NCBI RefSeq assembly: GCF_050314255.1
Contig: NZ_JBNPMZ010000001.1
Coordinates: forward strand, 62,001-126,000
DNA length: 64,000 nt
Source: Claveliimonas sp034178805
GTDB taxonomy: Bacteria; Bacillota; Clostridia; Lachnospirales; Lachnospiraceae
Reading direction: 5' to 3'
The notes under the pieces were generated by a model that was given only the letters and a program-made list of their open reading frames with translations, did no database searches and was not told where the DNA came from. A program made the translations under genes and the position numbers. Positions within the stretch are counted from its first letter, which is position 1, and each line of letters starts with the position of its first letter. Of the stretch, positions 7,703 to 16,743 are shown piece by piece.

Positions 7703-9094
7703 ATGGAAGATCGAAAGGTATATTTTGATAAACATTCTAATTTATTACAGCTTGAAGAGCATATGTATCCGCTGGTCGATGTAGAGACACCGAATGTATT
7801 CCGGAATCTGTTTCATTATGATGAAATTCCGAAGATTGCGTTCAATGACCGTATTGTGCCGCACTGTATGCCGGATAATATCTGGATTACGGATACGACA
7901 TTCCGTGATGGTCAGCAGTCAAGAGCACCGTATAGTACAGAGCAGATTGTAACATTGTACGATTATTTTCATAAACTGGGCGGTCCAAAAGGAAAGATTC
8001 GACAGAGTGAATTTTTCTTATACAGCAAGAAGGATAGAGATGCCGTTTATAAGTGTATGGAAAGAGGGTATGAATTCCCGGAAGTGACCAGTTGGATCCG
8101 TGCAAGTAAGAAGGATTTTGAACTGGTGAAAGATATCGGTATGAAGGAGACAGGAATTTTGGTAAGCTGTTCCGATTACCATATTTTTTATAAGCTTAAG
8201 ATGACAAGAAGAGAATGTATGAATCATTACCTCTCCGTTATCCGTGAATGCCTGGAGACGGGAATCAGTCCGAGGTGTCATCTGGAGGATATAACCCGCT
8301 CTGATATCTACGGATTTGTAATTCCATTCTGTCTGGAGCTTATGAAACTTCAGGAGGAATATCAGATTCCGGTAAAGATTCGTGTCTGTGATACCATGGG
8401 ATATGGTGTTAACTATCCGGGAGCTGTGATTCCGAGGTCTATTCCGGGTATTATTTACGGTATTCGTGTACATGCGGGCGTACCAAGTGAACAGATTGAA
8501 TTCCATGGACATAATGATTTTTATAAGGCAGTCAGCAACTCTACTACAGCATGGCTGTATGGAGCCAGCGGCGTGAACTGTTCCCTCTTCGGAATCGGAG
8601 AGCGTACCGGCAATACTCCGCTTGAGGCTATGGTATTTGAGTATGCGCAGCTTCGGGGTACTCTGGATGGAATGGATACCACAGTCATTACAGAGCTGGC
8701 AGAGTATTATGAGAAAGAAATCGGTTACACGATTCCATCCAGGACACCGTTTGTCGGAAGGAATTTCAATGTGACAAGAGCAGGAATCCACGCGGATGGT
8801 CTTTTGAAAAATGAGGAGATCTACAATGTATTTGATACTGACAAATTCCTGAACCGTCCACCGCTTGTAGCAGTATCCAATACATCAGGACTTGCGGGAA
8901 TCGCACACTGGATCAATACATATTTTCGCCTTCCACAGGAGAAGCAGGTAGATAAGAATACGGAGCTTGTAGCTATGGTAAAAGCCTGGGTGGATGAGGA
9001 ATATGAAAGCGGACGAGTTACCGTATTGACAGACGACGAGCTGCTTAAGGTAATTGATGATGCCTGTAAGAAGCTGGGCGTGGAATTGCTGTAG
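7703..9094 (+). CDS. DRE-TIM metallolyase, probable Re-face citrate synthase
   Basis: This 463-residue protein belongs to the homocitrate/2-isopropylmalate synthase family: DTTFRDGQQS near residue 62 (the DRE metal motif), HLEDITRSD, EFHGHNDFYKA and the glycine-rich GIGERTGNTPLE are all present. There is no LeuA-type C-terminal regulatory domain. Several anaerobes (Clostridium kluyveri is the studied case) use a member of this family as Re-citrate synthase, condensing acetyl-CoA and oxaloacetate. Here it shares an operon with a GntR regulator and NADP-isocitrate dehydrogenase, which strongly suggests citrate formation toward 2-oxoglutarate and glutamate; no leucine or lysine pathway genes are near. 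Homocitrate synthase remains the alternative. The start follows AAGGAGAG. Confidence 0.8.
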   Translation: MEDRKVYFDKHSNLLQLEEHMYPLVDVETPNVFRNLFHYDEIPKIAFNDRIVPHCMPDNIWITDTTFRDGQQSRAPYSTEQIVTLYDYFHKLGGPKGKIRQSEFFLYSKKDRDAVYKCMERGYEFPEVTSWIRASKKDFELVKDIGMKETGILVSCSDYHIFYKLKMTRRECMNHYLSVIRECLETGISPRCHLEDITRSDIYGFVIPFCLELMKLQEEYQIPVKIRVCDTMGYGVNYPGAVIPRSIPGIIYGIRVHAGVPSEQIEFHGHNDFYKAVSNSTTAWLYGASGVNCSLFGIGERTGNTPLEAMVFEYAQLRGTLDGMDTTVITELAEYYEKEIGYTIPSRTPFVGRNFNVTRAGIHADGLLKNEEIYNVFDTDKFLNRPPLVAVSNTSGLAGIAHWINTYFRLPQEKQVDKNTELVAMVKAWVDEEYESGRVTVLTDDELLKVIDDACKKLGVELL

Positions 9095-9129
9095 TATCAA
9101 TTGGGGGAAACTCCGGAAAGAGGCAAATC

Positions 9130-9786
9130 ATGGAAGAATATCAGGATCGCTCACTGAGGGGAAGAGTGTTTCGGAAACTGAGAGAGGATATTTTATCCGG
9201 AAAATATAAGGAGCATGAAGAATTAAGGGAAATCTCTATCGGAGAAGAGCTGGGAGTCAGCAGGACGCCGGTCCGGGAAGCATTAAGACAACTGGAGCTG
9301 GAAGGACTGGTTACGATCATCCCGAATAAAGGAGCATATGTGACTGGAATTACACCTAAAGATGTGCATGATATTTATACGATCCGCTCCATGCTGGAAG
9401 GATTATGCGCACGGTGGGCAACCAGACATATTACTGATGAACAGATTGAGGAACTGGAAGAGATCATACTTTTGTCAGAATTTCATCTGAAAAAAGAAGG
9501 AAATGAGAAGGCGAAACAGGTATCCGATCTGGACGGTAAGTTCCACAAGGTACTGTACGAGGCCTCCAACAGCCGTATACTGGAGCATGTTCTATCAGAT
9601 TTTCACAAGTATGTGCAGATTGCAAGAACAATGTCAGTAGGTGCCAAAGACCGGGCAGAGAAGTCCATAGCAGAGCACCGGGGAATACTGGATGCAATCA
9701 AGAGTAAGGATGAGGTTCTGGCCGAGAAACTGGCGAATGAGCATATTATTAAGGTAATGGCAAATCTCCACATGAATGAAGAATAA
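9130..9786 (+). CDS. GntR-family regulator (FadR subfamily, FCD domain)
   Basis: A 218-residue repressor-type protein. The N-terminal winged helix (residues about 8-75) includes the classic GVSRTPVREALRQLELEGLV helix-turn-helix, and the rest is an all-helical FCD effector domain, which in this family binds small carboxylates through a metal. It sits 35 bases after the probable citrate synthase and 66 bases before isocitrate dehydrogenase. The perfect palindrome on the operon promoter is its most likely binding site, giving feedback control by an organic acid such as citrate or 2-oxoglutarate (inference). Confidence 0.9.
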   Translation: MEEYQDRSLRGRVFRKLREDILSGKYKEHEELREISIGEELGVSRTPVREALRQLELEGLVTIIPNKGAYVTGITPKDVHDIYTIRSMLEGLCARWATRHITDEQIEELEEIILLSEFHLKKEGNEKAKQVSDLDGKFHKVLYEASNSRILEHVLSDFHKYVQIARTMSVGAKDRAEKSIAEHRGILDAIKSKDEVLAEKLANEHIIKVMANLHMNEE

Positions 9787-9852
9787 CAATAATTAAGATT
9801 TAACAGAGCTTAGAAATTTAGAGTATAGAATATCGAAAAGGAGCTGAAGGCA

Positions 9853-11049
9853 ATGGCAAAGATTAAAATGACAACCCCTATTGTAGAGATGGATGGAGAC
9901 GAGATGACGAGAATCCTCTGGAAGATGATCAAGGACAATCTTCTGGAACCATTTATTGAACTCAACACAGAGTATTATGATCTGGGACTGGAGCATCGTA
10001 ACGAGACAAATGATCAGGTAACTATTGATTCTGCCAATGCAACGAAAAAGTATAAAGTGGCAGTAAAATGTGCTACCATCACACCGAATGCTGCACGTAT
10101 GACGGAGTATAACCTGAAAGAAATGTGGAAGAGCCCGAATGGAACCATCCGTGCTATACTGGATGGAACCGTATTCCGTGCACCGATCGTTGTAAAAGGA
10201 ATTGAGCCTTGCGTTAAGAACTGGAAGAAGCCGATTACCATTGCAAGACATGCATACGGTGATGTTTATAAAAACACCGAGATGAAGATTCCGGGACCTG
10301 GAAAGGTAGAACTGGTCTATACTGCCGAAGATGGAACAGAGACAAGAGAACTCGTACATAATTACGCAGGACCGGGCGTGGCACAGGGCATGCATAATCT
10401 GTGTGATTCCATCGAAAGTTTCGCAAGAAGCTGCTTCAACTATGCACTGGATACAAAGCAGGATCTCTGGTTTGCTACCAAAGACACTATTTCTAAAAAA
10501 TATGACCACACATTCAAGGATATTTTCCAGGAAATCTTTGATGCGGAATATAAAGAAAAATTTGATGCGGCTGGTATTACATATTTCTATACTCTGATCG
10601 ATGATGCCGTTGCACGTGTAATGAAATCCGAGGGCGGTTACATCTGGGCATGTAAGAATTACGACGGGGATGTAATGAGTGACATGGTATCATCTGCATT
10701 TGGTTCTCTTGCCATGATGACTTCCGTACTGGTGTCACCGGACGGATATTATGAGTATGAGGCTGCTCACGGAACCGTACAGCGCCACTATTACAAACAT
10801 TTGAAGGGAGAGGAAACCTCCACGAACTCAGTTGCAACCATATTCGCATGGACAGGAGCTCTAAGAAAACGTGGTGAGTTGGATGGAAATGCAGAGCTGA
10901 TGGCGTTTGCAGACCGTCTGGAGAAAGCTACCATTGACACGATCGAAGGTGGCGAGATGACAAAGGATCTGGCGCTGATCACAACGATGGAGAATCCGAC
11001 GGTGCTGAACAGTGAGGAGTTTATTAAGGCAATTGCGAAAAGATTGTAA
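9853..11049 (+). CDS. icd: NADP-dependent isocitrate dehydrogenase
   Basis: Catalyses oxidative decarboxylation of isocitrate to 2-oxoglutarate with NADP. The 398-residue length and sequence (EMDGDEMTRILWKMIKDNLL at the start, AAHGTVQRHYYKHLKGEETS near residue 305) place it in the homodimeric, eukaryotic-like subfamily and not the E. coli type. The AAHGTVQRHY region carries the adenosine-phosphate contacts expected for NADP preference. It is the third gene of the citrate synthase-GntR run. An aconitase gene, needed to link citrate and isocitrate, is not in this window. Ribosome site AAAAGGAG lies ahead of ATG 9853. Confidence 0.95.
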   Translation: MAKIKMTTPIVEMDGDEMTRILWKMIKDNLLEPFIELNTEYYDLGLEHRNETNDQVTIDSANATKKYKVAVKCATITPNAARMTEYNLKEMWKSPNGTIRAILDGTVFRAPIVVKGIEPCVKNWKKPITIARHAYGDVYKNTEMKIPGPGKVELVYTAEDGTETRELVHNYAGPGVAQGMHNLCDSIESFARSCFNYALDTKQDLWFATKDTISKKYDHTFKDIFQEIFDAEYKEKFDAAGITYFYTLIDDAVARVMKSEGGYIWACKNYDGDVMSDMVSSAFGSLAMMTSVLVSPDGYYEYEAAHGTVQRHYYKHLKGEETSTNSVATIFAWTGALRKRGELDGNAELMAFADRLEKATIDTIEGGEMTKDLALITTMENPTVLNSEEFIKAIAKRL

Positions 11050-11050
11050 G

Positions 11051-11096
11051 TTAATTGGGGACGTAGCAAAATGCATTTTGCTACGTCCCCAATTAA
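11051..11096. repeat. Perfect 46-bp palindrome between convergent genes
   Basis: Positions 11051-11096 form two exact 23-base arms with no loop, reading TTAATTGGGGACGTAGCAAA... on either strand. It separates icd (+) from the ABC-F gene (-) and begins one base after the icd stop. It may serve as a bidirectional terminator, but it has no T tract; it may also be a member of a dispersed palindromic (REP-like) family. Counting copies in the whole genome would tell. Confidence 0.75.
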
Positions 11097-11123
11097 CATT
11101 TGCGGTGTACCTTTTTGTTCAGT

Positions 11124-13076
11124 TTACTCTGCAAGTTCCTCCCAGCGTTCATAAAGCTCAGCCAGTTCATCGGCGATCGCTGCTTTTTCCTGTGCCAGTT
11201 CCTGACACCGGACGGAATTAGTGTATACCTCTTCCTGAGCCATTAGTTCATCAATTTCAACATCCCGTTCTTCCAGTTCGGTGATCCGGTTTTCTGTCTT
11301 TTTCAGATCGTTCAGGCGTTTTCGTTCTTTCGCCTGCTGTTCTTTTTGTTCCTGCCAGCTCAGCTTGGATTCGGATACGGCAGAAGTGGAGGGATTGGTT
11401 GCAGTGACAGCGGCTCTTTTTCCTGAAATACTGGATTCGGAAATGGTCTGACCGGCATAGGCGGCGGTCAGTTCTTCTTTTTTCTCCAGATAGTAATCGT
11501 AATTTCCTATATAATTTACAAAGGTCTGGTTCACCAGATCCAGAATTCGTGAGGCGGTCTGGTTGATGAAATAACGGTCGTGGGAAACGTATAACACGGT
11601 GCCGGTGTAATCGTTGAGGGCTTTTTCCAGTATTTCTTTGGAAGCTATATCAAGGTGGTTGGTAGGCTCATCCAGAATCAGAAAATTCGCTTCTGAGAGC
11701 ATGAGTTTTGCAAGAGATACCCGACCTCTTTCTCCACCGCTCAAATCCCCGATCAGTTTAAAGACGTCGTCGCCTGTAAACAGAAATGCTGCCAGCATAT
11801 TACGAATCTGGGTGTTGGTAAGAGAGGGGTAATCATCGGATATTTCCTCAAAAATGGTCTTGTCCATGTGAAGGACGTGATGCTCCTGGTCGTAATATCC
11901 GATTTTGACGTTCGTTCCCAGGGTAAATGTACCGCTGTCTGCCGGAAGTACCTGATTCAGTATCTTGAGCAGTGTGGTCTTTCCCGTTCCATTATCACCG
12001 ATTATTGCTACGTGTTCCCCGCGTTTAATCTCGAAGCTTATATTGGAAAATAATGTCTGCGGCGGAAAGGATTTGCTCAAATTCTCTACAGAGAGTACAT
12101 CATTACCGCTTACACAGGAAGGCTCAAGTGTCAGGTGGATTTCACTGTGGATTTCTGCAGGTTTCTCCACCAGAGTCATTTTGTTCAGCATTTTTTCACG
12201 GCTTTCTGCCCGCTTAATAGATTTTTCCCGATTGAAGGAGCGCAGTTTTTCGATGACGGCTTCCTGATGTTTGATTTCCTGCTGCTGGTTTAAATATTCT
12301 TTCAGTCTGGCATCCCGGATCATCTGTTTCTTCTGTGCGAAGGCTGTGTAATTTCCGGGGAACATCATGATATTTCCCAGTTCGATTTCAATGACCTTTG
12401 TTACGACACGGTCCAGAAAATAACGGTCATGGGATACAATGAGAACGGCGCCCGGGTAATTCAGAAGATAAGTCTCCAGCCATGCAATAGAATTCAGATC
12501 CAGGTGGTTGGTAGGCTCGTCCAGAAGAAGGACATCCGGGCGTGTCAGCAATAATTTACCCAGCGCGACACGGGTCTTCTGACCGCCGGAGAGGGTGTCG
12601 ACCGGTTTCCCAAATTCAGACTCTTCAAATCCCAGTCCTTTCAGTACTCCGGTAATCTCGCTTTCGTAAGCGTATCCATTTTCCCGCTCAAAGGTATCTG
12701 TCAGCCGATGATAGGTGGTAAGTCTGTCTTCCAGCTCCTGTCCGGACAGAGATGATAATTCCTCTTCAATAGAGCGGATCTGACGCTCCATCTCGATGAC
12801 ATCTGCCTTGGCAGTTTTTACTTCTTCGTAAATCGTATGACCGGTAGTGACTTCCTGGTGCTGGGACAGATATCCGAGAGTCTTTCCTTTGGCAAGAGTG
12901 ACAGAACCGTCATCCAGGGAAAGTTCCCCCACGATCATCTTAAGAATCGTGGATTTGCCGGCACCATTGAGACCCACCAGTGCTGCTTTTTCGTGTTCTT
13001 CTATATGAAAAGAGCCATGTTTTACAATGACTTCTTCTCCAAAAGCTTTTTTGATGTTATGGCATGATAAAATCAT
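11124..13076 (-). CDS. ABC-F family ATPase
   Basis: A 650-residue soluble protein with two ABC ATPase domains and no membrane segments. Walker A motifs GLNGAGKST (about residue 35) and GDNGTGKTT (about 360), signatures LSGGQKTRVAL and LSGGERGRVSL, and two LLLDEPTNHLD/LILDEPTNHLD Walker B motifs are present. An Arg/Lys-rich interdomain linker lies near 240-290, and a charged coiled coil ends the protein. ABC-F proteins act on the ribosome, either in translation quality or antibiotic protection; the overall form resembles the housekeeping Uup/YfmM-like types, so resistance should not be assumed. The start follows AGGAGG by seven bases. Confidence 0.92.
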   Translation of the reverse strand: MILSCHNIKKAFGEEVIVKHGSFHIEEHEKAALVGLNGAGKSTILKMIVGELSLDDGSVTLAKGKTLGYLSQHQEVTTGHTIYEEVKTAKADVIEMERQIRSIEEELSSLSGQELEDRLTTYHRLTDTFERENGYAYESEITGVLKGLGFEESEFGKPVDTLSGGQKTRVALGKLLLTRPDVLLLDEPTNHLDLNSIAWLETYLLNYPGAVLIVSHDRYFLDRVVTKVIEIELGNIMMFPGNYTAFAQKKQMIRDARLKEYLNQQQEIKHQEAVIEKLRSFNREKSIKRAESREKMLNKMTLVEKPAEIHSEIHLTLEPSCVSGNDVLSVENLSKSFPPQTLFSNISFEIKRGEHVAIIGDNGTGKTTLLKILNQVLPADSGTFTLGTNVKIGYYDQEHHVLHMDKTIFEEISDDYPSLTNTQIRNMLAAFLFTGDDVFKLIGDLSGGERGRVSLAKLMLSEANFLILDEPTNHLDIASKEILEKALNDYTGTVLYVSHDRYFINQTASRILDLVNQTFVNYIGNYDYYLEKKEELTAAYAGQTISESSISGKRAAVTATNPSTSAVSESKLSWQEQKEQQAKERKRLNDLKKTENRITELEERDVEIDELMAQEEVYTNSVRCQELAQEKAAIADELAELYERWEELAE

Positions 13077-13111
13077 GGCATGACCTCCTAAACCTAGTAT
13101 TACTCACAATA

Positions 13112-13139
13112 ATTATAACGAAATTTATGCAAAATACAA
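13112..13139 (-). promoter_or_regulatory. Promoter for the ABC-F gene
   Basis: On the minus strand TTGTAT (13139-13134) and TATAAT (13117-13112) are 16 bases apart, about 36 bases ahead of the ABC-F start. It is back to back with the rex promoter. Confidence 0.55.
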
Positions 13140-13147
13140 CTAAAAGT

Positions 13148-13176
13148 TTGACTTTGAGTTGACAATTCTATATAAT
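13148..13176 (+). promoter_or_regulatory. Promoter for rex
   Basis: TTGACT (13148-13153), 17-base spacer, TATAAT (13171-13176), about 36 bases ahead of the rex start. No GTTAA-N4-TTAAC Rex box is visible here, so autoregulation of rex is not supported by this promoter. Confidence 0.7.
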
Positions 13177-13211
13177 ATTATGAAGAGAAACAAATCGGGA
13201 AGGTGAGACTA

Positions 13212-13859
13212 GTGGAAGAAAGAGAAATTTCTCAGGCTGTAATACGAAGACTTCCAAGATACTATCGCTATTTGGGCGAGTTGCTTGAAAATGGTGTAGA
13301 ACGTATTTCCTCAAATGAGCTGAGTAAGCAGATGAAGGTGACGGCATCCCAGATTCGACAGGATCTGAATAATTTTGGTGGATTTGGACAACAGGGATAC
13401 GGATATAATGTAAAATATTTATACACGGAGATCGGGAAAATCCTGGGGCTTGAGAAGAACCATAATATGATTATTATCGGAGCCGGTAACCTGGGACAGG
13501 CTCTGGCAAATTATGCGGCATTTGAAAAGAGAGGATTTGTTCTGAAAGGGATATTTGATGTAAATCCTACCCTTGCAGGTGTGTCCATTCGTGGTGTTCC
13601 GATTCGAATGATGAGTGAATTGAGAGAGTTTATAGGCAAAAATGATATTGAGATTGCCGCACTTACTATACCGAAGGCAAAAGCGATTGACGTTGCAAAT
13701 GAACTGGTAGAGCATGGAGTCAGAGCAATCTGGAACTTTGCTCATACAGATTTGAATCTGCCGGAACATGTCATTGTTGAAAATGTTCATCTGTCAGAGA
13801 GTCTGATGAGGTTATCCTATAATATCAGCCGATATAACGAGGAGCATAAAACAGAATAG
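13212..13859 (+). CDS. rex: Redox-sensing transcriptional repressor Rex
   Basis: Rex senses the NADH/NAD+ ratio and represses fermentation genes when NADH is low. The N-terminal winged helix (SQAVIRRLPRYYRYLGELL, then VTASQIRQDLNNFGGFGQQG) binds DNA, and a Rossmann domain starts at IIGAGNLGQALANY (GxGxxG). The C-terminal swapped helix is present. Length is about 215 residues, as usual. I place the start at GTG 13212 because AAGGTGA lies 5-6 bases ahead of it; a GTG at 13203 is inside that ribosome site. A Rex-type palindrome occurs 14 kb away on the promoter of the iron alcohol dehydrogenase. Confidence 0.95.
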   Translation: MEEREISQAVIRRLPRYYRYLGELLENGVERISSNELSKQMKVTASQIRQDLNNFGGFGQQGYGYNVKYLYTEIGKILGLEKNHNMIIIGAGNLGQALANYAAFEKRGFVLKGIFDVNPTLAGVSIRGVPIRMMSELREFIGKNDIEIAALTIPKAKAIDVANELVEHGVRAIWNFAHTDLNLPEHVIVENVHLSESLMRLSYNISRYNEEHKTE

Positions 13860-13882
13860 AGTGAGTCTTGAAACGAAAGTGG

Positions 13883-13931
13883 GACGTGTAATGTCGGTCT
13901 GTGCTGTGCAGGCTTTCTTTACACGTCTTTT
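13883..13931 (+). terminator. Possible terminator after rex
   Basis: GACGTGTAA (13883-13891) pairs with TTACACGTC (13919-13927), followed by TTTT. The 27-base loop is large, so this is a weak candidate. Confidence 0.4.
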
Positions 13932-13970
13932 GCGTATAGTCAGGCTGAAAATAAGAGGAGGAAAAGAGAT

Positions 13971-15467
13971 ATGATATATTTACCGGATGGAAATCAGATG
14001 AAGGAGGCGGACCGCCACACCATCTGTGATCTTGGGATTCCATCTCTGGAACTGATGGAGCATGCAGCAAGAGCCTGTGTGGAAGTTATGGAAGATCGAA
14101 AAACAGATCTGTCAGATGTGTGCATTGTGTGTGGCTCCGGCAATAATGGTGGAGATGGATTTGCGATTGCAAGGATGCTGCTGGAGAAAGGATATTCTGT
14201 TAAGGCGGTTCTGGCGGGACGCATGGAGAGCAGGACCCCGGAGACAGTGTATCAGATGGATTTGTTTGAAAAAGCAGGAGGAACAGTCAGTGAATGGAAA
14301 TCCGGAAAATATAGTGTCATAGTAGACGCCTTATTTGGCGTAGGATTGAATAGAGATATAGAGGGAAGATATGGCGAGTTGATTGAAGAGATGAATCAGG
14401 CAGAGGCAGTCAGGTTTGCCGTGGATGTGCCGTCGGGAATCAGTGCGGCAGACGGAAGAATACTGGGGCATGCATTTCATGCAGATGTGACAGTAACCTT
14501 TCAGAGGGGAAAACTGGGGCTCTATATGGATCCGGGACGGCAGATGGCCGGTGAGGTAATCGTAACGGATATCGGTATCAATACAGAATGCCTGGATGAG
14601 GATATTCATACAGTCTGTGCCCTGGAGGAGAAGGATATTAAGAAAATGATGCCGGAGCGCAGGGAAGATTCCCATAAAGGAACCTATGGAAGATTGCTTG
14701 TGATTGCAGGCAGTAAGGGGATGGCGGGAGCAGCCTGGCTGAATGCATATGCGGCATATATGACAGGCGCCGGACTGGTGCAGATCTACACGGCAGAAGA
14801 AAATCGAATGATTCTTCAGCAGCTCCTTCCGGAAGCAATTATAACGACTTATGATTTGTTCGATGAGAGAGAGTTAATTTCCCTGCTCCGATGGGCAGAT
14901 ACAGTTGTCATCGGTTCCGGAATCGGGACGACAGATCTGGCGAAAAAGCTTCTGCGCACTACCCTGGAGTATGTGGCTGTTCCATGTGTGATTGATGCGG
15001 ATGGACTGAATCTACTGGCAGAAAATCCAAAATATATGAAAGATCTGAGGGAAAACCAATTTGTATTTACTCCACATATGAAAGAAATGTCCAGGATTTT
15101 AAAGAAACCGGTATCGGAACTCAGGGAGAATAAAAGAGAAATGTTGGAGGAGTTTGTGAAAAACTATCCGGTCACCTGTGTGCTGAAGGATGCCCGAACT
15201 CTCACGGCATGTGAGGGAAGGCACACGGCTTTGAACCTCTCAGGTAATGCTGCCATGGCAAAGGCAGGCTCGGGAGATGTTCTTGCCGGCATTATCGGAG
15301 GACTCCTTTCACAGGGCACAGATGTTTATGAGGCAGGTGTCCTGGGCGCATATCTCCATGGATTGGCCGGGGATGCGGCCAGAAAGCAAAAAGGGGCATA
15401 CAGCGTGCTGGCGCGGGATCTGGCGGAGAATCTGGCAGTAGTTTTGAGAAAATTGGAGGAGGATTAA
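13971..15467 (+). CDS. Bifunctional NAD(P)H-hydrate epimerase / ADP-dependent hydrate dehydratase
   Basis: A metabolite-repair enzyme that restores NAD(P)H damaged by hydration. The N-terminal half (about 1-215, YjeF_N type) contains VCGSGNNGGDGFAIARML and epimerises the R and S hydrates; the C-terminal half (about 225-495, ribokinase-like carbohydrate kinase fold) contains GSGDVLAGIIGGLL and removes water with ADP. The fused 498-residue form is the common bacterial arrangement. It ends directly before alanine racemase (no gap), so translation is probably coupled. The ribosome site is AGAGGAGGAAA before ATG 13971. Confidence 0.93.
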   Translation: MIYLPDGNQMKEADRHTICDLGIPSLELMEHAARACVEVMEDRKTDLSDVCIVCGSGNNGGDGFAIARMLLEKGYSVKAVLAGRMESRTPETVYQMDLFEKAGGTVSEWKSGKYSVIVDALFGVGLNRDIEGRYGELIEEMNQAEAVRFAVDVPSGISAADGRILGHAFHADVTVTFQRGKLGLYMDPGRQMAGEVIVTDIGINTECLDEDIHTVCALEEKDIKKMMPERREDSHKGTYGRLLVIAGSKGMAGAAWLNAYAAYMTGAGLVQIYTAEENRMILQQLLPEAIITTYDLFDERELISLLRWADTVVIGSGIGTTDLAKKLLRTTLEYVAVPCVIDADGLNLLAENPKYMKDLRENQFVFTPHMKEMSRILKKPVSELRENKREMLEEFVKNYPVTCVLKDARTLTACEGRHTALNLSGNAAMAKAGSGDVLAGIIGGLLSQGTDVYEAGVLGAYLHGLAGDAARKQKGAYSVLARDLAENLAVVLRKLEED

Positions 15468-16634
15468 ATGAAGAAATATAGCAGAGTTTGTGCAAGAGTG
15501 AATCTGGATGCCATAGAATATAATATGGAAATGATGAGGCGAAACCTGCATCCGGATACGAAGATGATCGCAGTAGTGAAAACGGATGCTTATGGACACG
15601 GTGCTGTTCAGGTTGGAAGAATACTGGAACCCAGGGATTATGTCTGGGGATACGCGGTGGCAACCGCAGACGAGGCGCTTTTTATGAGAGAGCATGATCT
15701 TATGAAGCCGATTCTGGTACTGGGATGTGTCTTCCCGGAACAGCGCAGGGATATGATCGAACGAAATATCCGGGTAACCTGTTATACGGAAGAGATGGCA
15801 CAGGATTTATCGAATCTTGCAGTGGAAATGGGAAAGAAAGCATATGTGCATATTAAGCTTGATACAGGCATGGGCAGGCTTGGATTTTTAATTAATGAGG
15901 AAAACGCAGAGATTATACGAAGGATTGCCTCCATGCCGAATCTGGTAATGGAAGGTATGTATACACATTTTGCCAAGGCGGATGAGACAGATAAGACATT
16001 TACGCAGAAACAGATTGAAAAATATCAGTGGATGAGGCAGGCTTTGACTGACCGTGGAGTGAACTTTGAGTTCTATCACTGTTCCAACAGTGCGGGAATT
16101 ATCGATATGAAAGAGGCGAATATGGATCTGGCCAGGGCAGGAATATCTACCTATGGTATGTATCCTTCCGAGGAGGTTGTCAAGGAAAACGTACCATTGA
16201 AACCAGCAATGGAGCTGATCAGCCATGTTACACATGTGAAATGGGTGGAAAAAGGAGCTACTATCAGCTACGGAGCAACCTATGTGGCAGATTCACCGCG
16301 AAAGATTGCAACCATACCGGTGGGATATGGTGACGGTTATCCGAGAAGCCTGTCAAATAAAGGAGCGGTACTGATACATGGAAGGCGGGCACCCATTTGC
16401 GGACGAATCTGCATGGATCAGTTCATGGTAGATGTGACTGACATTGAGGACGTGAAATTCGGTGATAAGGTGGTTCTTGTAGGATTTGATGGAGAGGAAC
16501 ATATTCCGGTGGAAGAATTAAGTGATTTGTCCGGACGATTTAACTACGAGTTTGTATGCTGCCTGAGTAAGAGGATACCAAGAGAATATCTGAGAAACGG
16601 TGAAGTGGTAAAACAGATTGATTATTTTACGTAG
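15468..16634 (+). CDS. alr: Alanine racemase
   Basis: Fold-III PLP enzyme that converts L- to D-alanine for peptidoglycan. The PLP lysine lies in AVVKTDAYGHGAV (near residue 38), and the catalytic tyrosine region and CGRICMDQFMVDVTD motif are in the C-terminal domain (about residue 305). The length, 388 residues, is normal. The start ATG directly follows the Nnr stop, and the ribosome site GGAGGA is inside the end of that gene. The order Nnr-alr-mazF is common in Firmicutes. Confidence 0.96.
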   Translation: MKKYSRVCARVNLDAIEYNMEMMRRNLHPDTKMIAVVKTDAYGHGAVQVGRILEPRDYVWGYAVATADEALFMREHDLMKPILVLGCVFPEQRRDMIERNIRVTCYTEEMAQDLSNLAVEMGKKAYVHIKLDTGMGRLGFLINEENAEIIRRIASMPNLVMEGMYTHFAKADETDKTFTQKQIEKYQWMRQALTDRGVNFEFYHCSNSAGIIDMKEANMDLARAGISTYGMYPSEEVVKENVPLKPAMELISHVTHVKWVEKGATISYGATYVADSPRKIATIPVGYGDGYPRSLSNKGAVLIHGRRAPICGRICMDQFMVDVTDIEDVKFGDKVVLVGFDGEEHIPVEELSDLSGRFNYEFVCCLSKRIPREYLRNGEVVKQIDYFT

Positions 16635-16653
16635 AACTGCATTTAGGGAATGC

Positions 16654-16673
16654 GGATCTTGAATCTAAGATCC
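16654..16673 (+). other. Small hairpin between alr and the MazF-type gene
   Basis: GGATCTT and AAGATCC flank a six-base loop. No T run follows, so it is not a standard terminator. The 109-base gap has no room for a normal antitoxin gene and shows nothing else. Confidence 0.4.
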
Positions 16674-16743
16674 AACTCTTTGGAATACATCCGGGAAAGA
16701 TGGGAATACTTTCTTTAGATTAAAAATCGGAGTGTGAAAGAGA

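Noticed and set aside
11124..13076. Antibiotic-resistance ABC-F (ribosomal protection) gene
   Set aside because: The linker and C-terminal coiled coil look like housekeeping ABC-F types, there is no upstream leader peptide/attenuator of the kind seen with inducible resistance genes, and neighbours are core genes.
13077..13211. Rex autoregulatory site at the rex promoter
   Set aside because: No GTTAA-N4-TTAAC match is present between the two divergent genes.
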